Origin: a bacterium
GTDB lineage: Bacteria; Bacteroidota; Bacteroidia; Chitinophagales; Saprospiraceae
Reading direction: 5' to 3'
NCBI GenBank assembly: GCA_024742755.1
Contig: JANSXW010000003.1
Coordinates: forward strand, 33,154-97,153
Length of the DNA: 64,000 bases
The notes beneath the pieces were generated by a model that had not been told where the DNA came from, made no database searches, and worked only from the letters and a program-made list of their open reading frames with translations. Positions 16,352 to 25,093 of this stretch are shown here, piece after piece; within the stretch, counting starts at the first letter, position 1, and every line of letters begins with the position of its first letter. The position numbers were made by a program, and so were the translations under genes.

Positions 16352-18313
16352 ATGACCATTTTAAGATATACGTTTTTACTGGCCGGGCTGCTCTTGCTGG
16401 CACCCGCCCTGTTCGCGCAGGAAACCTTACAGGACCGCGAAAACCAATACTATCAAATCCTTACGCTGCCGGTGCCCGAAGACATCCTGCTCGAGGTCGG
16501 CGGTTTGGCCACCTTGCCAGACGGCCGCATCGCCCTTTGCACCCGCCGGGGCGATGTATGGATGGTGGAAAACCCGGATATGTACGCTGGGGGCACCCCG
16601 CAGTACACCCTGTTTGCACAGGGGCTCCACGAGCCGCTTGGGCTGGCCTACCGGGATAACGCCCTTTATGCTGTACAACGGGGCGAGCTCACCCGCTTAC
16701 GCGATACCAATGGCGATGGTGTGGCGGACCGGTACGAAACCGTCTTTGACTGGCCGCTGTCCGGGCATTACCACGAGTACTCCTACGGGCCTAAGTTTAT
16801 GCCGGATGGCAGCATGATGGTCACTACCAACGTCGCATTCGGTGACGAAGAATGGTGGCGGGGCGAAAGCCGGGTGCCCTGGCGCGGCTGGACGATGAGG
16901 ATCACCGGAGAAGGGGAGATGGAGCCCTGGGCCACAGGCATGCGTTCCCCCTGCGGGCTCGGTGTCTACGATGGCGAATTCTTTTATGATGACAATCAGG
17001 GTGATTGGATGGGCAGCGGCGCGATCTGGCATGTGGAAAAGGGCAGCTTCACCGGGCATCCTGCCGGGCTGAGGTGGTCCGAAGAAGCCAATTCGCCGGT
17101 ATCTTTGACGCAGGAAGCGTTTTTTGCTAAAATAGACCGGCGGCGGGAAATGGAAAACGGGCGATACCTCAAGCCTTCCAATATCCCGGATGAAGCAGAT
17201 CCCGATGTCCTCTTTGAAGTGCAGGAGGAACTCTCTCAGGTACAGGTGCCAGCCGTTTGGCTGCCCCACGGCATCCTGGGTATTTCCAACTCTGAAATCC
17301 TTGAAGATCGGACCAATGGGCAATTTGGGCCTTTCGCGGGGCAGCTCTTTGTTGGCGATCAGGGGCAAAGCAAGATTATGCGGGTGGTGCTGGAAAAGGT
17401 GAAGGGGCAATATCAGGGCGTTGCCTTTGATTTCCGCTCCGGTTTTCAGTCGGGCGTGCTGCGCATGGACTGGGGCAGCGATGGCTCCCTGTACGTGGGC
17501 GAGACCAACCGGGGCTGGGGCTCCGCAGGTACCAAAACCTCCGGTCTTGAGCGCCTGGTGTGGACGGGTTTAATGCCCTTCGAGATGAAAACAGTCCGTG
17601 CTATGCCTGATGGTTTCCAGATTGAATTCACAAAACCGGTAGACCCCAAAAGTGCGAAAGATCTGGACGCCTACTCCGGGCAAAGCTTTATTTACAAGTA
17701 CCATCCGGTTTACGGCAGCCCGACGATCAAAAAAGAGCCCCTTGACATTGAGGGCGTAGTGGTATCGGACGATGGGAAAACGGTACGCCTGCAGGTTACG
17801 AATATGCGGGAACATTTCATTCATCAGCTTAATGTGCCGGGGCTGCGTGCAGCTCAGGACACAAGCCTGCGAGTGTTGCACCCCACCGCGTACTACACCC
17901 TCAACGCCATCCCTGATGGTACCGCCCTGGCAGATGATGCCTGGATCCGCTACAGTTCTGCCGCTGAGCGTGCGAGGGAAGAAGCCAAAGCCCTGGCTGC
18001 CCTCAAAGCCCGCCGCGCCAGGGCTGCCCAGCAGGCAGCAGCTAAAAAAGCAGATGCCGTGCCGGCTTACGCTGAAATCGAGCCTCTGTTGATCCGAAAT
18101 ACCTGTACAGCCTGCCACAACCCCAATACCCGGCAGGTGGGCCCGGCGTTTAAGGAAATCGCAAAGCGGGGCTACACGCCGGAGCGTATCGTGGAGCTGA
18201 TTTACAATCCGGAGCCTGAGAACTGGCCTGATTACACCCCAATGGCGCCCATGCCACAGGTGCCCCGGGATGAAGCACTGAAGATTGCCCGGTGGATCAA
18301 TTCCCTGAAGTAG
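16352..18313 (+). CDS. exported beta-propeller dehydrogenase-like protein with C-terminal cytochrome c
   Basis: A 653-residue protein with a signal peptide ending ALFAQ. The first about 400 residues have the glucose/sorbosone dehydrogenase-like propeller pattern (GGLATLPDGRIALCTRRGDVW, GLHEPLGLAYRDNALYAVQ, LRDTNGDGVADRYE). An alpha-helical Ala/Lys-rich linker (about 540-570) leads to a cytochrome c domain with haem-binding CTACH near residue 584 and axial Met candidates in YTPMAPMPQV. The family oxidises sugars or alcohols with a quinone cofactor and passes electrons to haem. Together with the DUF1080+PA14 gene 2 bases upstream it suggests periplasmic oxidation of a sugar. Cofactor and substrate are inferred. 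Confidence 0.83.
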   Translation: MTILRYTFLLAGLLLLAPALFAQETLQDRENQYYQILTLPVPEDILLEVGGLATLPDGRIALCTRRGDVWMVENPDMYAGGTPQYTLFAQGLHEPLGLAYRDNALYAVQRGELTRLRDTNGDGVADRYETVFDWPLSGHYHEYSYGPKFMPDGSMMVTTNVAFGDEEWWRGESRVPWRGWTMRITGEGEMEPWATGMRSPCGLGVYDGEFFYDDNQGDWMGSGAIWHVEKGSFTGHPAGLRWSEEANSPVSLTQEAFFAKIDRRREMENGRYLKPSNIPDEADPDVLFEVQEELSQVQVPAVWLPHGILGISNSEILEDRTNGQFGPFAGQLFVGDQGQSKIMRVVLEKVKGQYQGVAFDFRSGFQSGVLRMDWGSDGSLYVGETNRGWGSAGTKTSGLERLVWTGLMPFEMKTVRAMPDGFQIEFTKPVDPKSAKDLDAYSGQSFIYKYHPVYGSPTIKKEPLDIEGVVVSDDGKTVRLQVTNMREHFIHQLNVPGLRAAQDTSLRVLHPTAYYTLNAIPDGTALADDAWIRYSSAAERAREEAKALAALKARRARAAQQAAAKKADAVPAYAEIEPLLIRNTCTACHNPNTRQVGPAFKEIAKRGYTPERIVELIYNPEPENWPDYTPMAPMPQVPRDEALKIARWINSLK

Positions 18314-18357
18314 ATCGTCATACTTTTGCAAGGGATTGAAAATATTTTGCGGGCACA

Positions 18358-18390
18358 TTTGTTTTTCTAAATCAAATGCCGTTATCTTTG
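18358..18390 (+). promoter_or_regulatory. trp operon promoter (Bacteroidota type)
   Basis: TTTG at 18358-18361, 21 bases, then TATCTTTG at 18383-18390. Both elements and the spacing match the Bacteroidota housekeeping consensus (TTTG, 19-21 bases, TAnnTTTG). Transcription would start just before the leader peptide ATG at 18408. Confidence 0.75.
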
Positions 18391-18407
18391 ACGCAAACAC
18401 AATTGAA

Positions 18408-18473
18408 ATGAATTCTTTTACAAGCAACAACTGGTGGTGGTGGCACAATCGTTCGGGAGACCGGGTGAAGTGA
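18408..18473 (+). CDS. trpL: tryptophan operon leader peptide
   Basis: A 21-codon ORF begins 18 bases after the -7 element. Codons 9-12 (18432-18443) are four consecutive Trp codons, followed by His-Asn-Arg, and the frame stops at TGA 18471. It is followed by a strong terminator and then trpE. This is the classical arrangement for ribosome-mediated transcription attenuation: stalling at Trp codons when charged tRNA-Trp is scarce lets polymerase read through. The 5' arm of an 11-bp inverted repeat lies inside codons 3-7, just before the Trp codons. Confidence 0.88.
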   Translation: MNSFTSNNWWWWHNRSGDRVK

Positions 18474-18492
18474 CACGGCTATGCTTGTAAAA
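18416..18492 (+). promoter_or_regulatory. trp leader RNA inverted repeat spanning the Trp codons
   Basis: TTTTACAAGCA at 18416-18426 is the perfect reverse complement of TGCTTGTAAAA at 18482-18492. The first arm lies in the leader ORF just before the Trp codons, the second after its stop. A ribosome stalled at the Trp codons would cover the first arm and free the second. The freed CGG (18476-18478) and CTTG (18484-18487) could then pair with CAAGCCG (18531-18537) of the terminator and disrupt it. The pairing is seen in sequence; the switch is inferred. Confidence 0.7.
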
Positions 18493-18505
18493 TTAAATCA
18501 AGATA

Positions 18506-18552
18506 AAAAGCGGCTTGTCGATTCACTCGGCAAGCCGCTTTTCTGTTTCACC
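18506..18552 (+). terminator. trp attenuator (intrinsic terminator)
   Basis: AAAAGCGGCTTG (18506-18517) and CAAGCCGCTTTT (18531-18542) form a perfect 12-bp stem with a 13-base loop, followed by CTGTTTC. It sits between the leader peptide and trpE, 33 bases past the leader stop codon and 18 bases before trpE ends its leader region. Confidence 0.87.
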
Positions 18553-18569
18553 GCATAACGAAATCATTC

Positions 18570-19988
18570 ATGCCAACGCTTACGGACACGAAATTCAAAA
18601 TCAAAACCACGGTCAGGCGCTACCTGGCGGATATCGTCACGCCAGTTACGCTCTACCTCAAGGCGCGCGATCACTTTTCAGAACCGGTGCTGCTGGAGAA
18701 CAACGACTTCCGCAACAAGGAGGACTGCTATTCCTTCATGGGGCTGGGCGTGCTGGGCAGCTTTCAGGTGCAGAACGGGCAAATCACCGAGCGTTGGCCA
18801 GACGGTACTACGGAGCAGCAGCGTGTAAATGACACCCTGACTGTACCGGCAGCCATGCAAAGTTTCCTAAAGCGTTTCGAGGTGGAACAGGATGCGGCCT
18901 ATGCCGGCTTTAACGGGCTGATTGGCTACACCGCATTCGATGCCGTACAGTATTTTGATACCCTGAAGTTTGATGCGGAAAAGCGGCGCTTCGATTTGCC
19001 GGATATCCGCTACAACCTTTACCAGATTATCATTGCAATTAATCACTTCAAGGACGAGCTTTATGTCCTGGAGAATTTGCCGGAAGGCACGCCCTCCCGT
19101 ATGGAGGAGGTGGACCGGCTGATCAAAAGCCAGAAGTTTGCCACCCATCATTTTCAGCGGGTTGGAGAAGAAGAAAGTAACCTTACCGATGAAGCATTTA
19201 TGGAATTGGTGCGCATTGGGAAGCACCACTGCCAGGTTGGCGATGTCTTCCAGATCGTCTTCTCCCGGCAGTTTTCCCAGAAGTATACCGGCGACGATTT
19301 CAGTGTATACCGGGTGCTGCGCTCCATCAATCCTTCGCCCTATCTTTTCTACGCTGATTTTGGGAGTTACCGGATTTTTGGCTCCAGCCCGGAGACGCAG
19401 ATGTCGGTAAATAAAGGCAAGGCAGTGGTCAATCCCATTGCAGGCACGTACCGCCGCACGGGCGATCTGGAGGAGGATACCCGCAATGCGCTGGAACTGC
19501 GCGACGACCCCAAGGAAAATGCAGAGCACATCATGCTGGTCGACCTGGCCCGCAACGACCTGGGGCGCCACGCTACGAATGTCAAGGTGGAATCCCTCAA
19601 AGATATTCAGTACTTCAGCCATGTGATCCACCTGGTCTCCAAAGTGACCGGAGAATTGGGGCCGGATACGAACCCGGTACAGGTCTTCGGTGATACTTTC
19701 CCCGCAGGTACATTATCTGGTGCGCCAAAGTACAAGGCGCTTGAGCTAATCAATCAATACGAAAACCAAAACCGCAGCTTTTACGGCGGCGCCCTGGGGT
19801 ACATCAACTTCAACGGGGAGATGAACAACGCCATCGTCATCCGCTCTTTCCTGAGCAAGGACAACACCCTGTACTATCAGGCCGGTGCGGGCATCGTGGT
19901 GGCCAGTCAGGAAGCCAAAGAACTGCAGGAAGTCAATAACAAACTGGGCGCGCTCACCAAAGCGCTGCGCGAAGCCGAAAAACTCTAA
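18570..19988 (+). CDS. trpE: anthranilate synthase component I
   Basis: A 472-residue chorismate-binding enzyme that, with TrpG, makes anthranilate from chorismate and glutamine. C-terminal catalytic motifs are present: NPIAGTYRRTGDLEEDTR, ELRDDPKENAEHIMLVDLARNDLG and FGDTFPAGTLSGAPKYKALE. The N-terminal region (about residues 1-150) carries the regulatory domain that binds tryptophan in TrpE. The position directly behind the Trp leader supports TrpE over the related PabB. trpG starts 3 bases after its stop. Confidence 0.95.
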   Translation: MPTLTDTKFKIKTTVRRYLADIVTPVTLYLKARDHFSEPVLLENNDFRNKEDCYSFMGLGVLGSFQVQNGQITERWPDGTTEQQRVNDTLTVPAAMQSFLKRFEVEQDAAYAGFNGLIGYTAFDAVQYFDTLKFDAEKRRFDLPDIRYNLYQIIIAINHFKDELYVLENLPEGTPSRMEEVDRLIKSQKFATHHFQRVGEEESNLTDEAFMELVRIGKHHCQVGDVFQIVFSRQFSQKYTGDDFSVYRVLRSINPSPYLFYADFGSYRIFGSSPETQMSVNKGKAVVNPIAGTYRRTGDLEEDTRNALELRDDPKENAEHIMLVDLARNDLGRHATNVKVESLKDIQYFSHVIHLVSKVTGELGPDTNPVQVFGDTFPAGTLSGAPKYKALELINQYENQNRSFYGGALGYINFNGEMNNAIVIRSFLSKDNTLYYQAGAGIVVASQEAKELQEVNNKLGALTKALREAEKL

Positions 19989-19991
19989 ACC

Positions 19992-20588
19992 ATGAACATA
20001 CTCGTTCTCGATAATTACGATTCCTTCACCTTCAACCTGGTGCAGTACATTCAGGAATTGCTGGAGCAGGAAGTGACCGTGCGCCGCAATGACGCCATCA
20101 ACCTCGACGAAGTGGATGGCTTTGATGCCATCGTACTTTCTCCCGGCCCCGGGCTGCCCGCAGAAGCCGGGATTATGCCGGAGCTGATTCAGCGCTATGC
20201 ACCCATCAAGCCTATTCTCGGCGTTTGCCTCGGGCATCAGGCGATTGGTGAAGCCTTTGGCGCGGATTTGCTGAACCTTGAGGAAGTCTACCACGGCATT
20301 GAGACCCCCATTACCCGGGTAGTGGCCGATGCGCCCTTGTTCCTTGGGCTGCCGGATCAGTTTCAGGCCGGGCGCTACCACAGCTGGGTAGTGAAAAAAG
20401 AGAGCCTGCCGGCAGAACTGGAAGTAACCGCAGTGGACGACCGGGGCGAAATCATGGCGATGCGCCACATCGAATACAACGTGCATGGCATGCAGTTCCA
20501 CCCGGAGTCCATCATGACACCGGAGGGCAAGCAGATGCTCGCCAACTTCTTCAAGCATTGTGTGAACCCTGAACCCGTAACTGTTTGA
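19992..20588 (+). CDS. trpG: anthranilate synthase component II (glutamine amidotransferase)
   Basis: A 198-residue class I glutamine amidotransferase that feeds ammonia to TrpE. N-terminal LDNYDSFTFNLVQY, oxyanion loop LSPGPGLP, nucleophile Cys in GVCLGHQAIGEAFG (about residue 77), and C-terminal His/Glu in GMQFHPESIMTPEG are all present. It could also serve folate synthesis, as TrpG/PabA proteins often do, since no pabA is nearby. Confidence 0.95.
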   Translation: MNILVLDNYDSFTFNLVQYIQELLEQEVTVRRNDAINLDEVDGFDAIVLSPGPGLPAEAGIMPELIQRYAPIKPILGVCLGHQAIGEAFGADLLNLEEVYHGIETPITRVVADAPLFLGLPDQFQAGRYHSWVVKKESLPAELEVTAVDDRGEIMAMRHIEYNVHGMQFHPESIMTPEGKQMLANFFKHCVNPEPVTV

Positions 20589-20590
20589 TT

Positions 20591-21583
20591 ATGAAAGCAA
20601 TTCTTAACCGGCTTTTCAACCACGAACGGCTTTCAAGAGAGGAAGCCCGGCAGGTGCTGCTGGATATTTCCCACGCCCGCTACAATCAGGTGCAGGTAGC
20701 CAGTTTCATGACGGTCTTCCAAATGCGCCCGGTGGCGATTGCAGAGCTGCAGGGGTTCCGGGATGCACTGCTGGAACTCTGCGTGCCCTTTGAAGTGGGC
20801 GGCATGGAAACCATTGATATCGTCGGCACGGGAGGTGACGGCAAAAACACTTTCAATATTTCCACCACTTCGGCCGTAGTCGTGGCTGGCGCAGGGTATA
20901 AAGTCACTAAGCATGGCAGCTACGGCGTATCCTCTTCGGTAGGGTCTTCCAATGTGCTGCAGGAGCTGGGGTACACCTTTACGAATGACATCGACACCCT
21001 GCGCCGTCAGCTCGATCAGGCGAACATTTGCTTTTTGCACGCGCCTTTATTCCACCCGGCAATGAAGGAAGTCGTGCCGGTGCGCAAGCAGTTGGGCATG
21101 AAGACCTTCTTCAATATGCTCGGCCCGCTGGTCAATCCGGTACAGCCCACACATCAGCTATTCGGGACGTTCGACCTGGAGCTGTCGCGCTTGTATCAGT
21201 ACATCATGCAGGAAACCGGGCGGCGCTACAGCATCGTTTATGCCCTTGATGGGTACGATGAAGTGTCCCTGACCGGCCCTTTTCGGCTGCGCACCAATGA
21301 GTCCGACACCATTTTTACGCCTAAGGATTTAGAGGCACCGCAGCTGCAGCAGCAGGACTTGCACGGAGGGGATACGCCGGAAGAGGCTGCCCATATTTTC
21401 CGTTCGGTGCTTGAGGATACCTGCACGGAAGCCCAAAAAGCAGTCGTTGCAGCCAATGCCGGCCTTGCCATTCAGTGCCTGCGCCCGGAGCAAAGCCTTG
21501 CTGACTGCATGGCGGAAGCCCGGGAAAGCATAGAAAGTGGCAGGGCCCGGCAGACTCTAGACCAACTAATCACCATGAATTAA
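20591..21583 (+). CDS. trpD: anthranilate phosphoribosyltransferase
   Basis: A 330-residue enzyme that joins anthranilate to PRPP. The PRPP-binding glycine loop VGTGGDGKNTFNISTTSA and the KHGSYGVSSSVGSSNVLQELG segment are typical. The ATG at 20591 is 2 bases after the trpG stop (TGA 20586-20588). A TTG two codons earlier is possible but less likely. Confidence 0.95.
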   Translation: MKAILNRLFNHERLSREEARQVLLDISHARYNQVQVASFMTVFQMRPVAIAELQGFRDALLELCVPFEVGGMETIDIVGTGGDGKNTFNISTTSAVVVAGAGYKVTKHGSYGVSSSVGSSNVLQELGYTFTNDIDTLRRQLDQANICFLHAPLFHPAMKEVVPVRKQLGMKTFFNMLGPLVNPVQPTHQLFGTFDLELSRLYQYIMQETGRRYSIVYALDGYDEVSLTGPFRLRTNESDTIFTPKDLEAPQLQQQDLHGGDTPEEAAHIFRSVLEDTCTEAQKAVVAANAGLAIQCLRPEQSLADCMAEARESIESGRARQTLDQLITMN

Positions 21584-21616
21584 ACCAAGCCCTAACCGGT
21601 CAATAAACAAGAAAAT

Positions 21617-22438
21617 ATGAACATCCTGGATAAAATAGTCGCTCACAAAAAGCAGGAGGTCGCTCAGCGCAAGGAACGCTACCCGGTCAAACTGCTGGAG
21701 CAAAGCATCTACTTCGAGACCCCGGTGGTCTCCCTGAAGCAGTACCTCCGCCGGCCTGACAAATCAGGGATCATTGCTGAATTTAAGCGGCGGTCCCCGT
21801 CCAAAGGCGACATTAACCCCTACGCATCCGTGGAGCGGGTATCGATTGGGTACATGCAGGCTGGGGCATCGGCGCTGTCTGTGCTCACCGATGGCGAGTT
21901 TTTTGGCGGTAAGAATGCCGACCTTACGGAAGCCCGGAAATTCAATTTTTGCCCCATTCTTCGCAAAGACTTCATCATCGACGAGTACCAATTGATTGAA
22001 GCCAAGTCGATTGGGGCGGATGCGGTGCTGCTCATCGCGGAATGCCTGGAGCCCGGCCGGTTGGCTGAGCTGGCGAAACAGGCCAAAGCCCTGGGGCTGG
22101 AAATTCTGATGGAAGTGCATAGCGCCGGGCAGTTGTCCAAATACGTGCACGAGATTGATGCCGTGGGGGTCAACAACCGCGACCTGACGACTTTTAATGT
22201 AGACATTGCCACCTCCCTCGAACTGATCGGGCAGTTGCCGGAGAACGTTGCCCGGGTATCCGAAAGCGGTATCAGTGACCCGCAGGTGGTGGCAGAGCTT
22301 CGGCATGCCGGGTATGAAGGCTTCCTGATTGGGGAGCACTTCATGAAGCAGGCAGAGCCTGGCAAGGCTTGTCAGGAATTTGTAAAACAAGTCCGGCACG
22401 TGGAAGCCCTGTTGGATGGCGCCATTGCTGAAAATTAA
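21617..22438 (+). CDS. trpC: indole-3-glycerol-phosphate synthase
   Basis: A 273-residue TIM-barrel enzyme. Conserved segments are IIAEFKRRSPSKG (catalytic Lys), ALSVLTDGEFFGG, ILRKDFIIDEYQL (catalytic Lys), GVNNRDLTTF and the phosphate-binding SESGI. It is a stand-alone TrpC, not fused to TrpF as in Escherichia coli. It lies 33 bases after trpD. Confidence 0.95.
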   Translation: MNILDKIVAHKKQEVAQRKERYPVKLLEQSIYFETPVVSLKQYLRRPDKSGIIAEFKRRSPSKGDINPYASVERVSIGYMQAGASALSVLTDGEFFGGKNADLTEARKFNFCPILRKDFIIDEYQLIEAKSIGADAVLLIAECLEPGRLAELAKQAKALGLEILMEVHSAGQLSKYVHEIDAVGVNNRDLTTFNVDIATSLELIGQLPENVARVSESGISDPQVVAELRHAGYEGFLIGEHFMKQAEPGKACQEFVKQVRHVEALLDGAIAEN

Positions 22439-22449
22439 AGATAAACGGT

Positions 22450-23109
22450 ATGCAAATCAAAGTATGCGGCCTGCGCGAGCCGGAAAATATCCTGGAAGTG
22501 GCCCAATTGCCTGTGGACTGGCTGGGGTTTATCTTCTACGCCAATTCACCGAGGGCGGTAAAACCCAAGCTGGCCAAATGGTTGGAAGGGCAGGAGGAAG
22601 CCCTTGCCGGCAAAAAGCGGGTAGGTGTTTTCGTGAATGCAGAAATTGAGGAGGTGCTCAATGCGGTGCATGACTTTCAGCTCGACCTGGTTCAGCTGCA
22701 CGGCGAAGAGAGCCCGGAATACTGTCAGCTCATCCGCAACCTCATGGAAAGCACGTCTATGCGCAAAGCACAGTTGATGAAAGCTTTTCAGGTGGGAGAT
22801 GTCTTTGACTTCAACCGGGTGTACCCTTACGCTGCCCACTGCGCTTACGTGCTTTTTGACACCAAGGGCAAGCACTACGGTGGCAATGGCGAACAGTTCA
22901 ATTGGGAGCTACTGCAGCAATATCAGGGCGTGACGCCTTTCTTCCTTAGCGGAGGCATTGGCCCGGAAGATGCCGCCGATGTGCTGGCATTCCGCCACCC
23001 GCAGCTTTACGGCATTGACCTGAATAGTAAATTCGAAACCGCTCCGGGCGTTAAAAACCCGGACTTGCTGAAACCCTTTCTCGAAACTTTGAAAAATGAC
23101 ACCCTATGA
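22450..23109 (+). CDS. trpF: phosphoribosylanthranilate isomerase
   Basis: A 219-residue TIM-barrel isomerase. The N-terminal MQIKVCGLREPENI holds the catalytic Cys. DLVQLHGEESPEYC, the Asp-containing LFDTKGKHYGGNG, FFLSGGIGPEDA and GIDLNSKFETAPGVKN follow. It overlaps trpB by 4 bases (ATGA), indicating translational coupling. Confidence 0.95.
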   Translation: MQIKVCGLREPENILEVAQLPVDWLGFIFYANSPRAVKPKLAKWLEGQEEALAGKKRVGVFVNAEIEEVLNAVHDFQLDLVQLHGEESPEYCQLIRNLMESTSMRKAQLMKAFQVGDVFDFNRVYPYAAHCAYVLFDTKGKHYGGNGEQFNWELLQQYQGVTPFFLSGGIGPEDAADVLAFRHPQLYGIDLNSKFETAPGVKNPDLLKPFLETLKNDTL

Positions 23110-24302
23110 TCGCAGTGGATGAAAGAGGCTACTACGGAGAGTTTGGCGGGGCTTACATACCCGAAATGCTCTACCCAAATGTTGAAGAGCTCCGGCAGCG
23201 GTACCTGGAGATTATGCAGGAGGATATCTTTCAAAAGCAGTTCCACCGCTTGCTGCGCGATTATGTGGGGCGACCCTCGCCTTTGTATCTGGCAGAACGG
23301 CTTTCGGAGCATTACAATACCAATATCTACCTGAAGCGGGAAGACCTCAACCACACCGGGGCCCACAAGATCAACAATACGATCGGGCAAATCCTGCTGG
23401 CTAAGCGGTTGGGCAAAAAGCGTATCATTGCTGAGACGGGTGCCGGGCAACACGGTGTGGCTACGGCTACCGTCTGCGCCCTGATGGGCATGCCCTGCGT
23501 GGTCTACATGGGCGCTGTGGACATCAAGCGGCAGGCTCCCAACGTGTCCCGCATGCGTATGCTTGGGGCAGAGGTGCGCCCGGCAGAAAGCGGCAGCCGA
23601 ACGCTCAAGGACGCCACCAACGAAGCCATCCGGGACTGGATTAATAATCCCGTAGACACGCACTACATCATCGGTTCTGCCGTGGGCCCGCACCCGTATC
23701 CGGACATGGTCGCCCGTTTTCAATCGGTCATCAGCGAGGAAATGAAGTGGCAGCTGGAGGAACACACTGGCAGTACAAAACCAAACGCTGTGATCGCCTG
23801 CGTTGGGGGCGGAAGTAATGCCGCTGGTGCTTATTTCCACTACCTGAATGAGCCCGATGTGCGCCTTATTGCGGTTGAAGCCGCTGGCAAAGGCGTACAC
23901 TCTGGCGAATCGGCAGCGACGAGCGTATTGGGCACTAAAGGCATTATTCACGGCAGCCGGACGTTGCTTATGCAGACCAAAGACGGGCAAATTGTGGAGC
24001 CCTATTCCCTTTCTGCCGGGCTGGATTATCCCGGGATTGGGCCTATGCACGCCCACCTCATTGCGAGCGGACGGGCAGAAGCCATTAGCATTACGGATGA
24101 GGATGCGCTTAAAGCCGCCTACTTCCTGTCGAAGAAAGAGGGTATTATCCCGGCACTGGAGACTTCCCATGCGTTTGCTGCTCTGGACGTTATGGAATAC
24201 AACAGCAGCGATGTCATCGTCATCTGCCTATCTGGCCGGGGCGACAAAGACCTGGAGACCTTCATCAATCATTTTGACGACTACCAAAACGGAGACTTAT
24301 GA
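23106..24302 (+). CDS. trpB: tryptophan synthase beta chain (TrpB1 type)
   Basis: A 398-residue PLP enzyme that condenses indole with serine. PLP lysine K88 is in LNHTGAHKINNT. The catalytic Glu is in AETGAGQHGVATATV, the phosphate loop is GGGSNAAG, and the C-terminal CLSGRGDKD is conserved. The residues contacting TrpA are typical of the operon-encoded TrpB1. A second, TrpB2-type gene is at 53725-55089. It overlaps trpA by 4 bases. Confidence 0.96.
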   Translation: MIAVDERGYYGEFGGAYIPEMLYPNVEELRQRYLEIMQEDIFQKQFHRLLRDYVGRPSPLYLAERLSEHYNTNIYLKREDLNHTGAHKINNTIGQILLAKRLGKKRIIAETGAGQHGVATATVCALMGMPCVVYMGAVDIKRQAPNVSRMRMLGAEVRPAESGSRTLKDATNEAIRDWINNPVDTHYIIGSAVGPHPYPDMVARFQSVISEEMKWQLEEHTGSTKPNAVIACVGGGSNAAGAYFHYLNEPDVRLIAVEAAGKGVHSGESAATSVLGTKGIIHGSRTLLMQTKDGQIVEPYSLSAGLDYPGIGPMHAHLIASGRAEAISITDEDALKAAYFLSKKEGIIPALETSHAFAALDVMEYNSSDVIVICLSGRGDKDLETFINHFDDYQNGDL

Positions 24303-25090
24303 GCCGATTGCAATCGCTTTTCGAGCGCAAAAAACAGGATGCTCTCAACGTCTACTTCACCGCCGGCTATCCTGCCCTGGATGATACGGGCAAGATCATC
24401 CGCGCATTGGATAATGCCGGCGTGGACCTGATTGAGGTAGGCATGCCCTATTCCGACCCACTGGCAGACGGGCCCACGATACAGGAGAGCGGTCAGCAGG
24501 CTATTCAGAATGGGATGACCCTGCCGCTTTTGTTTGAGCAAATCGCAGAAGCCCGGGAACACACCGATATCCCGCTGGTGCTGATGGGCTATTTCAATCC
24601 GGTGATGCAGTACGGAGAACAGCGCTTCTTCGACCGCTGTGCAGCGGCAGGCATTGACGGGCTCATCCTGCCGGACCTGCCGGTCTACGAGTACGAAAAC
24701 TTCTACCGGGAAGGCATTGAAAAAGCGGGGCTGGACATCAGCTTCCTCATCACCCCACAGACGAGCGACGAGCGCATCCGTCAAATTGATGCATTGAGCA
24801 CCGGATTTGTCTACATGGTTTCCAATTCTGCCATCACTGGAGCCAAATCAGGTATTTCTGAGGAGCAGATCGCCTATTTCGAGCGGATCCGGAGCATGCA
24901 ACTGGAAAGCCCGCGCCTGATCGGGTTTGGTATTTCCAGCCATGAAACCTTCCAAACGGCTTGTCAGTATGCCAATGGGGCGATCATCGGCAGTGCCTAC
25001 ATCCGGGCACTTGGTGAAGGGCAGCCCGTGGAGGAAGCCACCCATCAGTTTGTACAACAAATTCTCAAAACACCCATCCCTCAAGACTAA
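24299..25090 (+). CDS. trpA: tryptophan synthase alpha chain
   Basis: A 263-residue TIM-barrel lyase that cleaves indole-3-glycerol phosphate. The catalytic Glu is in DLIEVGMPYSDPLADGP, the Asp in GLILPDLPV, and the phosphate-binding loop is in LIGFGISSHE and GAIIGSAYI. The coupled ATGA overlap with trpB fits the alpha2beta2 complex. DAHP synthase follows after 3 bases. Confidence 0.95.
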   Translation: MSRLQSLFERKKQDALNVYFTAGYPALDDTGKIIRALDNAGVDLIEVGMPYSDPLADGPTIQESGQQAIQNGMTLPLLFEQIAEAREHTDIPLVLMGYFNPVMQYGEQRFFDRCAAAGIDGLILPDLPVYEYENFYREGIEKAGLDISFLITPQTSDERIRQIDALSTGFVYMVSNSAITGAKSGISEEQIAYFERIRSMQLESPRLIGFGISSHETFQTACQYANGAIIGSAYIRALGEGQPVEEATHQFVQQILKTPIPQD

Positions 25091-25093
25091 ACT

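Noticed and set aside
23007..24170. 387-codon minus-strand open frame
   Set aside because: Antisense to trpB; no recognisable domain.
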